Assembly (NCBI GenBank): GCA_964508135.1 | Contig: CAZDSU010000032.1 | Location: forward strand, 1 to 64,000 | Direction: 5' to 3' | Source of the DNA: UBA6168 sp964508135 | GTDB lineage: Bacteria; Bacteroidota; Bacteroidia; Chitinophagales; Saprospiraceae | Length of the DNA stretch: 64,000 nt | Shown here: positions 52,024-60,653 of the stretch, one piece after another | Layout: each line of letters begins with the position of its first letter | How positions within the stretch are numbered: the stretch's first letter is position 1 | Position numbers and translations under genes: made by a program | Notes under the pieces: generated by a model | The model's database searches: none | Seen by the model: the letters and a program-made list of their open reading frames with translations, nothing else | What the model was told of the DNA's origin: nothing

Positions 52024-54726
52024 CTACCCCTCCTCCGCCAACCTCCTCAACTCATTCAACCGCATCAAACACTCCACCGGCGTCATCGTATTCACGTCCA
52101 TTTCCAGCAGTAGTTCCTTTATCCTCCCCACCTTCGGGTCAAACGTCTCAAAAATGCTCAACTGGTAAGTCGGCGCTGAAATATCGTTGGTGGCGGCCTT
52201 TTTCACTTTGGGACTGCCCGAAGTGAGGCGGTGACTTGAAGTCACCGCCTCACTTGAAGGCTCAATATGCTGCAATTCCAGTTGAGCGAGAATATCGTTC
52301 GCCCGCTCCACGATGCTGCGGGGCATCCCGGCCATTTTCGCCACATGGATACCGAAACTGTGCTGGCTGCCGCCGGGCAACAGTTTCCGAAGGAAAATCA
52401 CTTTTTGGCCCAGCTCCTTCACCGCCACGTTGAAGTTCTTGATGCGTGGGAACTTGTTGGCGAGTTCATTCAACTCGTGGTAGTGGGTGGCGAAGAGCGT
52501 CTTGGGCCGCAGGTCATTGTGCGAGTGCAGGTATTCGGCGATGCTCCAGGCGATGCTGATGCCGTCGTAGGTGCTGGTTCCCCGCCCGATTTCGTCGAGG
52601 ATGATGAGGCTGCGCTCGCTGATATTGTTCATGATGCTGGCCGTCTCCGTCATTTCCACCATGAACGTGGACTCGCCGCCGGAGAGGTTGTCGCTGGCGC
52701 CCACACGGGTGAAGACCTTGTCTATCAGGCCGAGGCGAGCGCTCTGGGCGGGCACGAAGCTGCCCATCTGCGCCATCAGGCTGATGAGCGCCGTTTGCCG
52801 CAGCAGGGCCGACTTACCGCTCATGTTCGGCCCAGTGATGACGATGATTTGCTGCTCCTCGTTGTCGAGGAACACGTCGTTTGGCACAAAGCTCTCGCCC
52901 AGCGGCAGGTGCTGCTCGATGACCGGGTGGCGGCCGTTGCGTATGTCAATCATTTGGCTGTTGTCGAGCAGGGGGCGGGTGTAGTGCTGCTTTTCGGCCA
53001 CTTTTGCGAAGCTCAACAGGCAGTCAAGCCGGGCGACGATGCTGGCATTGTGCTGCACGGGCTGGATGTAGTCGTTGAGGGAAAGCACCAGCGCCTCGAA
53101 AAGCTGCACTTCCAGTTCCTGCATCCTTTCCTCGCCGCCGAGAATCTTGGTTTCCAGCTTTTTCAGGTCGTCGGTGATGTACCGTTCGGCGCCAGTGAGC
53201 GTTTGTTTGCGCACCCAATTGTCCGGCACGAGGCCCTTGTCCTTGTGCTTGTTGGTGACTTCGAGGTAGTAGCCGAAGACGGAGTTGAAGCCGATTTTAA
53301 GGTTGTCAATGCCCGTGCGCTCGACCTCCGTTTGCTGGATTCCCACGAGCATGGCCTGGCTGTTTCGGGCGGTGTTGCGCAGGTCGTCTAGTTCGGCATG
53401 GAAGCCGTCGGCAATACATCCACCCTTGGTCACGAGCGCTGGCGGCTCGTCCACCATCTGCCGCTTGATGTCGTTTTGGAGGGTCTTGCAGGGGTTCAGC
53501 ACTTCGGCCAATTTCTCGAAAAAAACATTGCCGGAGGCAGCCAACAGCACTTTCAGCGGCTCGGTGACTTCGAGCGCCCGGCGAAGCTGAACCACCTCCC
53601 GTGGCTGTATCTTACCCAAAGGCACCCTTGAAATCAAGCGTTCCAAGTCGCCCATTTGCCGGATGTACCCGCTCACTTCGCTTGCCAAATCTGGGTTTTG
53701 CAAAAAATAGGAAACAACTTCGTGCCGTGCCTCGATTTCCTTCAGGGAAGTCAGCGGAAGCACCACCCATTTTTTGAGCAATCGCCCGCCCATCGGCGAC
53801 ACGGTCTGGTCGAGGATGTTGATGAGTGGCGTACCGCCCTCGTGCGGGCTGTGCAGCAGTTCGAGGTTGCGCACGGTGAAGCGGTCGAGCCAGACGTATT
53901 TCTCTTGGTGTATCCGACTGATGGCGGTGATATGCTTTAGGTTCTTGTTCTCGGTGGTAGCGAGGTAGTGCAGGGCAGCCCCCGCCGCTATTTGCGCAAG
54001 TTCCAAAGTGTCAATACCGAAGCCTTTGAGCGAAGCGACCTCGAAATGTTCCTTTATTTTTTCTTGGGTAAAATCGTGGGAGAAGGCCCAGTCGTCGAGG
54101 GTGTAGGTGTAAAATCGGTCGCCGAACACCTGCTCGAACTGCTTCGCAGCGCCTTTGGAGAAGATGACCTCGGAGGGGTTGAAGCCTTGCAGCAGCTTGT
54201 CCATGTATGCCAGGTCGCCCTCGCTGACCATGAACTCGCCCGTGCTGATGTCAAGGAAGGCGATGCCCGCACTGTCTTTTTTACCGAAAAAAATAGAGGC
54301 GAGGAAATTGTTCGTCTTGTGGTCGAGGAGTTTTTCGTCGGTCGTAACCCCTGGCGTCACCACCTCCACGATGCCCCGCCGCACGATTTTCTTTTCTGGC
54401 GATGGCTTTTCCAATTGCTCGCAAACGGCCACCCGGTAGCCTGCCCGAACCAGCCGGGGCAGGTAAACGTCCATGCTGTGGTAGGGGAATCCGGCCAGTT
54501 CGATGTCCTGGCCGCCGTTGTTTCGGCTGGTGAGGGTGATGCCCAGCGCACGGGAGGCCTTAACGGCGTCTTCGCCGAAGGTCTCGTAAAAATCGCCGAC
54601 CCGGAAGAGCATGATGGCCTCCGGGTGTTTCGCCTTCATCTTGAAGTACTGCTCCATGAGCGGCGTCACTTTCTCCGATTTTTCACGGGTTTGTCCGCCC
54701 ACGACGGTCATGCTGGTTCTTGCCAC
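52024..54726 (-). CDS. mutS: DNA mismatch repair protein MutS
   Basis: 900 residues. MutS recognises mismatches and recruits MutL. Mismatch-contacting Phe-x-Glu is in GDFYETFGEDA (Phe46, Glu48). The connector, core lever and clamp regions follow; the ATPase domain has Walker A ITGPNMSGKSALLRQ (about 630), the Q-loop/signature (NLSGGESTFMVEM) and Walker B SLIILDEIGRGTSTYDG. HTLFATHYHEL-like FATHYHELNELA is present. A palindrome lies in the coding sequence at residues about 824-836, between the ATPase domain and the C-terminal helices. The 3' end is copied at 47.5 and 49.2 kb. Confidence 0.97.
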   Translation of the reverse strand: MARTSMTVVGGQTREKSEKVTPLMEQYFKMKAKHPEAIMLFRVGDFYETFGEDAVKASRALGITLTSRNNGGQDIELAGFPYHSMDVYLPRLVRAGYRVAVCEQLEKPSPEKKIVRRGIVEVVTPGVTTDEKLLDHKTNNFLASIFFGKKDSAGIAFLDISTGEFMVSEGDLAYMDKLLQGFNPSEVIFSKGAAKQFEQVFGDRFYTYTLDDWAFSHDFTQEKIKEHFEVASLKGFGIDTLELAQIAAGAALHYLATTENKNLKHITAISRIHQEKYVWLDRFTVRNLELLHSPHEGGTPLINILDQTVSPMGGRLLKKWVVLPLTSLKEIEARHEVVSYFLQNPDLASEVSGYIRQMGDLERLISRVPLGKIQPREVVQLRRALEVTEPLKVLLAASGNVFFEKLAEVLNPCKTLQNDIKRQMVDEPPALVTKGGCIADGFHAELDDLRNTARNSQAMLVGIQQTEVERTGIDNLKIGFNSVFGYYLEVTNKHKDKGLVPDNWVRKQTLTGAERYITDDLKKLETKILGGEERMQELEVQLFEALVLSLNDYIQPVQHNASIVARLDCLLSFAKVAEKQHYTRPLLDNSQMIDIRNGRHPVIEQHLPLGESFVPNDVFLDNEEQQIIVITGPNMSGKSALLRQTALISLMAQMGSFVPAQSARLGLIDKVFTRVGASDNLSGGESTFMVEMTETASIMNNISERSLIILDEIGRGTSTYDGISIAWSIAEYLHSHNDLRPKTLFATHYHELNELANKFPRIKNFNVAVKELGQKVIFLRKLLPGGSQHSFGIHVAKMAGMPRSIVERANDILAQLELQHIEPSSEAVTSSHRLTSGSPKVKKAATNDISAPTYQLSIFETFDPKVGRIKELLLEMDVNTMTPVECLMRLNELRRLAEEG
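52221..52255. repeat. In-frame palindrome within mutS
   Basis: AAGTGAGGCGGTGACTT (52221-52237) and AAGTCACCGCCTCACTT (52239-52255) are perfect 17-bp arms with a single-base loop. It encodes SEAVTSSHRLTS in a non-conserved linker of MutS and keeps the frame. The architecture (long perfect arms, one-base loop) is the same as in the MITE-like element at 47757-47823. Confidence 0.85.
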
Positions 54727-54747
54727 GCTGGTGTTTGTTTAGGGCGG

Positions 54748-54755
54748 CAAAGATA
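54748..54755 (-). promoter_or_regulatory. -7 element of mutS
   Basis: TATCTTTG on the minus strand, exact TAnnTTTG, about 21 bases upstream of the mutS ATG. No TTG at suitable spacing. Confidence 0.55.
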
Positions 54756-54797
54756 GGAAAGGGTTTCAGGGTTCACAGTGGGAAGTGATGGAGTCAG

Positions 54798-55181
54798 TCA
54801 AATGGTCTGAACATTCGGGTAAGCCAATATTTTGGAATCTAAGGTTAGCAGCGGGCAGTTGAAGACCCTTGCAGTGGCGACGATTATCTGGTCGGAGGGG
54901 TCTTTGTGAAATGGTGCAGGCAATCGTGTTGATTCGACCACGATTTCAGGGGTGAGTAGCAATAACTGGATTTTTGGATAGGCAAGGGCAGCATGAAGCC
55001 AGTCTAAAACTTCCATAGAAAGGGTGATGCGGCTCAATTCAACGAGCTTGGCTATTTCCCAACAGGAAATAGCGCTAACGCACAATGAATCGGCATTCTT
55101 GATGGCCTCAAGGTGCTTCGATTGGAGTTTTTCGATTTCGCTTACCCACCAAATCCAAATATGTGTGTCAAGTACAATCAT
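54798..55181 (-). CDS. vapC: PIN-domain toxin VapC
   Basis: 127 residues. PIN RNase: MIVLDTHIWIWWVSE with the first acidic residue, VSAISCWEIAKLVE with the conserved Glu, KDPSDQIIVATARVFN with the third/fourth acidic residues, and LLTLDSKILAY at the end. It is probably a tRNA- or rRNA-cleaving toxin neutralised by the upstream partner. Its ATG overlaps the antitoxin stop (ATGA), the usual translational coupling in vapBC. Length normal. Confidence 0.9.
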   Translation of the reverse strand: MIVLDTHIWIWWVSEIEKLQSKHLEAIKNADSLCVSAISCWEIAKLVELSRITLSMEVLDWLHAALAYPKIQLLLLTPEIVVESTRLPAPFHKDPSDQIIVATARVFNCPLLTLDSKILAYPNVQTI

Positions 55182-55414
55182 GCCAAGGCTTCCCAGTCAT
55201 TTTCAGCGACTGGCTCAAATGGATTTATATACGACTTCACGCTCCCCTTTAAAGGAGCATTGGGCGGTACCAATTTAGCAGGTTTGGTTGGCATGAAGGC
55301 TTGGAGCGCATTCATAATCAGCGCCTTGTTTTCTGGCGACAATTGGGAAAAAAACTGAAGGAATTGACTTAGGTCAATCTTAACTGGTATGGTCAAATTA
55401 TTGGTTGCTTCCAT
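55178..55414 (-). CDS. vapB: VapB-type antitoxin
   Basis: 78 residues: MEATNNLTIPVKIDLSQFLQ at the N-terminus followed by FFSQLSPENKALIMNALQAF and a C-terminal half that is extended and acidic (NPFEPVAENDWEALA), which would wrap the PIN toxin. Low similarity to classical VapB; identity is assigned from size and the four-base overlap with vapC. The gap upstream (55415-55509) holds no terminator I can see. Confidence 0.75.
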   Translation of the reverse strand: MEATNNLTIPVKIDLSQFLQFFSQLSPENKALIMNALQAFMPTKPAKLVPPNAPLKGSVKSYINPFEPVAENDWEALA

Positions 55415-55509
55415 TTCAAGGTAAAATTATTTGACGGTAAAATTAACAGCTTTTTGTTGAACACCAACAATTGCCGTGTAGAATCCACCTCGATTATTAC
55501 GATAAAACT

Positions 55510-56547
55510 TTACTTGCTAAAAGCCACCTCAAACAACATCAATTCCTCCTCATCCCCCGGTACGGTAATTATCCGTTCGAAGCGCAGCCCGATTTTCTCC
55601 AAGACCAGCTGAGATGGCTTGTTGCTTTCGATGGTGATGGCTGCGAGACGGGGAAGCGCCAGTTTTCGCTTCGCAATATTCAGGACTGCTTTGGCGGCCT
55701 CTACTGCGTAGCCTTGGCCATAAAAATCTGGAAGTAAGGCATAGCCTATATCCACATCATCGAGGAAGTCCCGCTTCACCAAACCAGCAATGCCGACTGG
55801 TACACTATCTGTTTTTCGTTCCATCAGCCAGAAGCCGAAGCCAAACTTGTGGTATGCAGCAAACAAGCGGTGGATAATGTACTTGCGGGCATCGTCAAGT
55901 GTGTTAACCTTGCGGTCGCCGATATTGGCAAGCCAGTCGGGGGTGTTCAGCAATTCGAGGAGGAAAGGGGCGTCGTCGGGAGTGATTTCACGGAGTTGAA
56001 GGCGCACGGTTTCAAGGAGGAAGGTGCCCAATGGAGGTCGGCAAAGGGCGAAGATTTCGTATTTATCCTCGTTGCCGATTTTTACAAAACCTTGTTTTTT
56101 CAACAAGTTTATAGATGCGTCGTTGCCAGTCATGCAGCCTGCTTCAATATAAATAGCACCCATTTTTACAAAGCCAAAATCAATGACGGCGGCAGCGGCC
56201 TCACTGGCAAAGCCTTTTCCCCAATGGTCAGGGTGGAGCGTGTAACCTAGCTCGGCCACCTGGTTTTCGGGGTTCAAATTCCAGAGGCAAATGGTGCCGA
56301 TGAGCTTTTCCTCGCCCTTCGGGCAAATTGCCCAGAGCACTGACTCACCTCCTGCCACTGCTGTCTCTATTTGCTCGATGAATGCTGCGGCATCCGCTAA
56401 ATTCTCCGCTTTTTTGGTTTCGGTGAAACGGCGGATGCGGTCGTCGGAGCGCTGGATGAGCATTTCGGGGGCATCCTCCAATGATAGCGAACGAAGCACA
56501 AGGCGCTCCGTTGTCAAGTTTGGAAAAGGTGTGAAAAGCGTTTTCAT
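55510..56547 (-). CDS. Tandem GNAT acetyltransferase (two RimJ-type domains)
   Basis: 345 residues from the ATG at 56547 (MKTLFTPFPNLTTERLVLRS). Two complete GNAT domains: residues about 8-165 (AELGYTLHPDHWGKGFASEA, GCMTGNDASINLLKKQGFVK) and about 175-345 (VDIGYALLPDFYGQGYAVEA, IESNKPSQLVLEKIGLRFER). Each has the acetyl-CoA pyrophosphate-binding Q/G-x-G-x-G/A loop (HWGKGFA, FYGQGYA). Probable protein or small-molecule N-acetyltransferase; the two halves may have distinct substrates. Starts 8 bases after the S9 peptidase stop, so likely cotranscribed. Confidence 0.9.
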   Translation of the reverse strand: MKTLFTPFPNLTTERLVLRSLSLEDAPEMLIQRSDDRIRRFTETKKAENLADAAAFIEQIETAVAGGESVLWAICPKGEEKLIGTICLWNLNPENQVAELGYTLHPDHWGKGFASEAAAAVIDFGFVKMGAIYIEAGCMTGNDASINLLKKQGFVKIGNEDKYEIFALCRPPLGTFLLETVRLQLREITPDDAPFLLELLNTPDWLANIGDRKVNTLDDARKYIIHRLFAAYHKFGFGFWLMERKTDSVPVGIAGLVKRDFLDDVDIGYALLPDFYGQGYAVEAAKAVLNIAKRKLALPRLAAITIESNKPSQLVLEKIGLRFERIITVPGDEEELMLFEVAFSK

Positions 56548-56555
56548 AGCGGTTT

Positions 56556-58478
56556 TTATTTCAACCATTTCCCCAAAAAGCCCAACATCGCCTTGTAGAA
56601 TTCAAAGCGGTTTTCCTCGTTGTGGAAGCCGTGGCCCTCATCGTATTTTACCATGTACAGCACCTCCACACCCTGTTTGCGAAGCGCGGAAACGATTTGG
56701 TCGCTTTCATCAATGTTGACCCTGGGGTCGTTGGCGCCTTGTACCACGAATAGCGGGCATTTGATTTTGTCAATATGGAAAACCGGGGAAGCCTCGTACA
56801 TGGCATCTTTATCCTTTGTTGGGTTTCCGACCATCTCGTACATCATGTCGAGGTAGGGCTTCCAATATGGCGGAATGGTGTTCATGAAAGTGAACAGGTT
56901 GGAAACGCCCACATAATCAATGGCACAAGCGTAACGGTCTGGGGTAAATGTGACACCTGCCAGCGTGGCATAGCCGCCATAGCTGCCGCCGTAGATGGCC
57001 ACCCGATTAGGGTCGGCGATCCCCTGTGTAACTAGCCAATCCACGCCCTCCGTGATGTCGTCCTGCATTTTCTTGCCCCATTGTTTGAAGCTGCACTCCC
57101 AGAATTTTCGTCCATATCCAGTGCTGCCCCGGTAGTTCATTTGTAGCACGGCGTAGCCTCGGCTCGCCAATAACTGGATTTCAGGATTGAAGCCCCAAGT
57201 GTCACGCACCCAAGGCCCACCGTGCGGGTTGATGATGACGGGGAGGTTTTGGGCGGGCTTTCCGGCAGGCAGGGTAAGGTAGCCGTGGATGGTCAGGCCG
57301 TCGGAGGTTTTGTAACTAACAGGCTTCATTGAGGCCATGTCGTTCTCGTCGAGCCAGGGACTTACGTCCACGATTTTCGTTAAGGAATCGGCCTTTTTAT
57401 CAAAAAAATAATAAGCGCCCATTGAACGGTCGCTGTAAGTGCGAACCATAAACTTGTCCTCGTCCTTGTTCATGGCGGTGATGACGATTTCGTAGTTGCC
57501 TAGCTCCCGTTCCAGCCGCTTGAAAATTTGTCGGGTATCCTCGTCGAGGAAATGCACCTGTCGCTTGTCTGTGGTGTAAACGATAGAGCTTAGTTTTCGT
57601 CGCTTTCGGGAATAGCCGAGGTGTGTCACGTCCACTTCGGGGTGGGCGAAAAGTGGTTCGCCGATTTCTTCACCCGTGAGCAAGTCAATCTTGGTGATGA
57701 CGCTGCGGTCACGGCCTCGGTTGGAGGCAACGTACAACTGGTGATCGTTTTCAAAATCAAAAAACAGGGGTGAGACGTTTTCCCTAAAATCGGTGGTCAG
57801 AACGGAGCGGAAAGGCTCGTCCTCTGTAGGCCGATAGAGTAGGGTGGTGTTGGTGCCTCCGAATATTTTATTGGCGATGCGAAGCTTGCCTTCATGGTCG
57901 GTCATCCAGCCATCCATCGGCTCAACTGGGTTGGGATTTTCGGCCAGTTGGTGGATATCTCCACTGGAGATGTTGAGTCGGTAAGGTTCGAAAAGTTGCG
58001 GGTTGTTCTTGTTCATCGAGATGATAATTTCATTCTCGATGTCCTCCAGGTCGTCAATGAGGTCAATTCGGACGCCAGCGAATGGAGTTAAGTCCTGCAT
58101 GTTGTTGCCGTCTCTGTCCACCGAATACAGGTGAAAGTTTTCATCTCCACCGTCGTCCTTGGCGAAAACGATGCGGTTGTCCTTCCAAAAGAACCAAGCA
58201 ATGTCTCTGTCGGTAACCTCCGTGATGCGGCGGGAGCGCTTTCCGTTTGATTTTTGCACAAAGATGTTTAACCGCCGCTTGAAGGGGCCGAGGTAGGCAA
58301 AATAATTGCCATTGGGAGAGAGCAGGTATCTTGATTTCTTGGGCAACCGAAAGAAATCCTCCACGGTGTATTTCTGCGACTCGCCAAGGTTTTTGCAGAG
58401 GCTTGCTATTTCTGTTTTTGAGGAAGGAAGCGCAATATCTCCTGGTAAAGCGGGATTGTCGGTTTTCTTTTTATTCAT
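56556..58478 (-). CDS. S9 family peptidase (acylaminoacyl-peptidase/dipeptidyl-peptidase type)
   Basis: 640 residues, no signal peptide, so cytoplasmic. Beta-propeller N-terminal half (YLLSPNGNYFAYLGPFKRRL, RITEVTDRDIAWFFWKDNRI), then alpha/beta hydrolase: NPHGGPWVRDTWGFNPE, AIYGGSYGGYATLAG with Ser499, VVQGANDPRVNIDESDQIVS with the Asp, and KYDEGHGFHNEEN with the His. Cleaves short peptides. Followed by the GNAT gene in the same transcript. Distinct from the S9A lipoprotein at 37.5 kb. Confidence 0.93.
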   Translation of the reverse strand: MNKKKTDNPALPGDIALPSSKTEIASLCKNLGESQKYTVEDFFRLPKKSRYLLSPNGNYFAYLGPFKRRLNIFVQKSNGKRSRRITEVTDRDIAWFFWKDNRIVFAKDDGGDENFHLYSVDRDGNNMQDLTPFAGVRIDLIDDLEDIENEIIISMNKNNPQLFEPYRLNISSGDIHQLAENPNPVEPMDGWMTDHEGKLRIANKIFGGTNTTLLYRPTEDEPFRSVLTTDFRENVSPLFFDFENDHQLYVASNRGRDRSVITKIDLLTGEEIGEPLFAHPEVDVTHLGYSRKRRKLSSIVYTTDKRQVHFLDEDTRQIFKRLERELGNYEIVITAMNKDEDKFMVRTYSDRSMGAYYFFDKKADSLTKIVDVSPWLDENDMASMKPVSYKTSDGLTIHGYLTLPAGKPAQNLPVIINPHGGPWVRDTWGFNPEIQLLASRGYAVLQMNYRGSTGYGRKFWECSFKQWGKKMQDDITEGVDWLVTQGIADPNRVAIYGGSYGGYATLAGVTFTPDRYACAIDYVGVSNLFTFMNTIPPYWKPYLDMMYEMVGNPTKDKDAMYEASPVFHIDKIKCPLFVVQGANDPRVNIDESDQIVSALRKQGVEVLYMVKYDEGHGFHNEENRFEFYKAMLGFLGKWLK

Positions 58479-58744
58479 TTTGATTAAAAGATTTGAGCTG
58501 CAAAGTTGGGTATTTCAGTCGGGCAACGGGAGTTTTGGCATTTTTTTGCCGCACAAAATTCAAAAATGATTGATTTTTGTCCATGATTTTCCATTGCTGG
58601 TCAATCGGAATTGCAATACCTTGAATATGCCAGATACCTTGTGCCCCAAGCACAAAGTTGATGGAAATACCTGAAGCATTTGCAACTTGTTGATTTTCAA
58701 ATGGTTTTCTCCATGTCGTTTCCACTCAACTATCTCTTTAAAAA

Positions 58745-59128
58745 ATGCACACAGAAGAAGAATTTTTGAAGGCAAAAAAACGGGTAAAAGCCAAGAAAGC
58801 ATTTTACCAACACCTCATGTCCTATGCCATCGTGAACCTGTTCTTGCTTGCCCTAAATTTGATTACCTCGCCGGGAAGCTTGTGGTTCGTGTTTCCAATG
58901 CTTGGGTGGGGCGTAGGCTTGGCCTTTCATTATGTAGATGTTTTTGGGATTCCAGGCTTTGATATCTTGAGCAAGGAATGGGAAGAACGGCAGTTGGAAC
59001 AAGAATTGAGACAGCAAAACCAGCAGAATCGGCCAAGGAAATCCTCCAATTCCAATGATGGACAAAAAGATGGAGGCTTGGAACTGAAGGAGTTGCGGAA
59101 GAACTACGACGATACTGACTTTGTCTAA
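58745..59128 (+). CDS. 2TM domain-containing protein (first of a tandem pair)
   Basis: 127 residues. Residues about 1-85 form the 2TM domain: basic lead AKKRVKAKKAFYQHLMSYAI, two helices (VNLFLLALNLI and WFVFPMLGWGVGLAFHYVDVF) and SKEWEERQLEQEL. The charged tail ends ELKELRKNYDDTDFV. In Bacteroidota this domain occurs alone or fused to LytTR/histidine-kinase proteins; molecular function unknown. Followed after 29 bases by a paralogue. The gap 58479-58744 holds nothing I recognise. Confidence 0.85.
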   Translation: MHTEEEFLKAKKRVKAKKAFYQHLMSYAIVNLFLLALNLITSPGSLWFVFPMLGWGVGLAFHYVDVFGIPGFDILSKEWEERQLEQELRQQNQQNRPRKSSNSNDGQKDGGLELKELRKNYDDTDFV

Positions 59129-59157
59129 GATACAGTTAATTAAAATCCACTCGGAGC

Positions 59158-59520
59158 ATGTACAAACAACAAGACATCTATCAAGAAGCCCAATTGAGGG
59201 TGAGAAGAAAGGCCAAGTTCTTCAAGCACTTTTTCATTTTCGTGGTCATGAATGGCTTTTTTTTCACGACGGCCCTTTTTCAAGGAGACCCATTTGAGCC
59301 GTTGGTGGTGACGTTCTTTTGGGGAATCGGCTTGGTTTTTCATTATCTCAAGGTTTTTGGATTGCCTGGGAGCGGGGTGTTGAGCAAGGAGTGGGAGGAA
59401 CGTGAGTACCGACAAGAATTGAAGCGATTAGAAAGCCGGCAGAGACCTGTCCATCAAGTTGAAGAGCAACTTGAACTGAAGGAAATGGCAAAAAAATACC
59501 GAGATTCAGACCTTGTTTGA
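59158..59520 (+). CDS. 2TM domain-containing protein (second of a tandem pair)
   Basis: 120 residues, clearly paralogous to the preceding gene: AQLRVRRKAKFFKHFFIFVV, FFWGIGLVFHYLKVFGLPGS, LSKEWEEREYRQELKRLE and a matching C-terminus (ELKEMAKKYRDSDLV). Two membrane helices. The same order of features suggests a tandem duplication, with products that may pair. Confidence 0.85.
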   Translation: MYKQQDIYQEAQLRVRRKAKFFKHFFIFVVMNGFFFTTALFQGDPFEPLVVTFFWGIGLVFHYLKVFGLPGSGVLSKEWEEREYRQELKRLESRQRPVHQVEEQLELKEMAKKYRDSDLV

Positions 59521-59687
59521 CGATTTCAAAAGTTAGGTGTTAAAAAATCATAGGGCGAGTACTATTGTTGGCGGAATGTTGTTAGGATATTTAATAAATT
59601 TTCAATTAGAACTTTGCTATATCAAATGTTTCGCTGTAGATTTGGCTCATCTTTAAAAGTAGTTTTTGTGTTTATTTGTTTGGGTTA

Positions 59688-59716
59688 AAGACCCTCGTCT
59701 CTCCGACGAGGGTCTT
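59688..59716. repeat. Short hairpin (GTC-CC-GAC family)
   Basis: AAGACCCTCGTC and GACGAGGGTCTT form a perfect 12-bp stem around TCTCC. Followed by ATTGTTTGA rather than a T tract. Similar design to the hairpins at 51978-52021. The rest of the 59521-59767 gap is AT-rich with no gene. Confidence 0.75.
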
Positions 59717-59767
59717 ATTGTTTGATGGCTAGGGCTGTATTTCCCGTTCTACTTTGTTGAATTATCC

Positions 59768-59775
59768 TATTTTTG
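59768..59775 (+). promoter_or_regulatory. -7 element of the DUF6580 gene
   Basis: TATTTTTG is an exact TAnnTTTG. Transcription would start near 59781, favouring the ATG at 59803 over an in-frame TTG at 59773. Confidence 0.55.
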
Positions 59776-59802
59776 TGGCCGTTTAAAAAAATCAACATTG
59801 AT

Positions 59803-60378
59803 ATGAATAATCAAGTTAACGCACGTTGGGGCATAGTGGCCATTGTTGTTTTGGTAGTAGCGATGAGCCGTTTGATACCCCATGCCATTGCTTCCAGCCT
59901 TTTCAACTTCTCTCCGCTCGGCGGCATTGCCCTGTTTGGTGCTGTCTATTTCAAAAATAAGTACATGTCATACCTGTTGCCTTTGGCGGCGCTGTGGGTG
60001 AGCAACTTGCTGATTAACAATATTTTCTATGCCCAATATTTTGATGGGTTTTCGTGGTTTGCCAATCCCGAAGTCTATTTTGCCTTCCTGCTCATCGTGC
60101 TGATGGGTTCTTCATTGTTGAAGAAAATATCCGTACCTCGTTTGGCAATTGCAGCGGTATCGTCCTCGCTCGTATTTTTCTTGGTCACCAATTTTTATGT
60201 TTGGCTGAATACCGTCCTCTATCCAAAAAACATAGCTGGTCTAGCCAGTTGCTACGTTGCCGCAATTCCATTTTACTGGAATACGCTTGCCAGCGATATT
60301 TTTTATGTGGGTGTGCTATTCGGGTTGTTTGAATTTGCAAAACGTCAGTATCCGTCCTTGGTGCTGGAAAAAGCCTGA
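59803..60378 (+). CDS. DUF6580 family membrane protein
   Basis: 191 residues from the ATG at 59803. About six hydrophobic segments (IVAIVVLVVAMSRLI, FSPLGGIALFGAVYF, YLLPLAALWVSNLLI, VYFAFLLIVLMGSSL, AAVSSSLVFFLVTNFYVWL, LASDIFYVGVLFGLF). The layout resembles S components of ECF-type vitamin transporters, and FSPLGGIALF and TNFYVWL are typical of DUF6580. A transport role is inference. Terminator downstream. Confidence 0.8.
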   Translation: MNNQVNARWGIVAIVVLVVAMSRLIPHAIASSLFNFSPLGGIALFGAVYFKNKYMSYLLPLAALWVSNLLINNIFYAQYFDGFSWFANPEVYFAFLLIVLMGSSLLKKISVPRLAIAAVSSSLVFFLVTNFYVWLNTVLYPKNIAGLASCYVAAIPFYWNTLASDIFYVGVLFGLFEFAKRQYPSLVLEKA

Positions 60379-60413
60379 TTGGACATCAAACGTATTGATT
60401 GGTCAATTAACCA

Positions 60414-60448
60414 AAAAACCTGTTGAGCTGTAGCACCAACAGGTTTTT
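60414..60448. terminator. Terminator between the DUF6580 and DUF5522 genes
   Basis: AAAAACCTGTTG and CAACAGGTTTTT pair around AGCTGTAGCAC, with A and T tracts on both sides, 35 bases after the DUF6580 stop. Confidence 0.85.
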
Positions 60449-60464
60449 CTGTTTCAGTCATCCG

Positions 60465-60650
60465 ATGAATTCTTCAAATCACAATAATTCGAAACCTCCG
60501 AAACTCGAAGCGGGTATTGATTTTATCATTGAAAATGGCCTCTATGTTTTCACAGCTGAATACCTGCGAAAACGTGGCTATTGCTGCGAAAGTGGCTGTC
60601 GTAACTGCCCGTATGGCTTCAAGAAAACAAAGGATTTTGGCCAAAATTGA
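60465..60650 (+). CDS. DUF5522 domain small protein
   Basis: 61 residues from the ATG at 60465 (MNSSNHNNSKPPKLEAGIDF). The conserved part reads LYVFTAEYLRKRGYCCESGC then RNCPYGFKKT. The four cysteines (CC-x3-C-x2-C) look like a metal site. Function unknown. An in-frame ATG at 60423 lies inside the terminator and is rejected. Convergent with the membrane protein at 60654. Confidence 0.85.
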   Translation: MNSSNHNNSKPPKLEAGIDFIIENGLYVFTAEYLRKRGYCCESGCRNCPYGFKKTKDFGQN

Positions 60651-60653
60651 GAT

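Noticed and set aside
52267..53391. Plus-strand open frame of 374 codons
   Set aside because: Antisense to mutS throughout; composition (His, Val, Gly rich) is typical of a reverse-strand shadow.
53968..54756. Plus-strand open frame of 262 codons
   Set aside because: Antisense shadow of the mutS N-terminal half.
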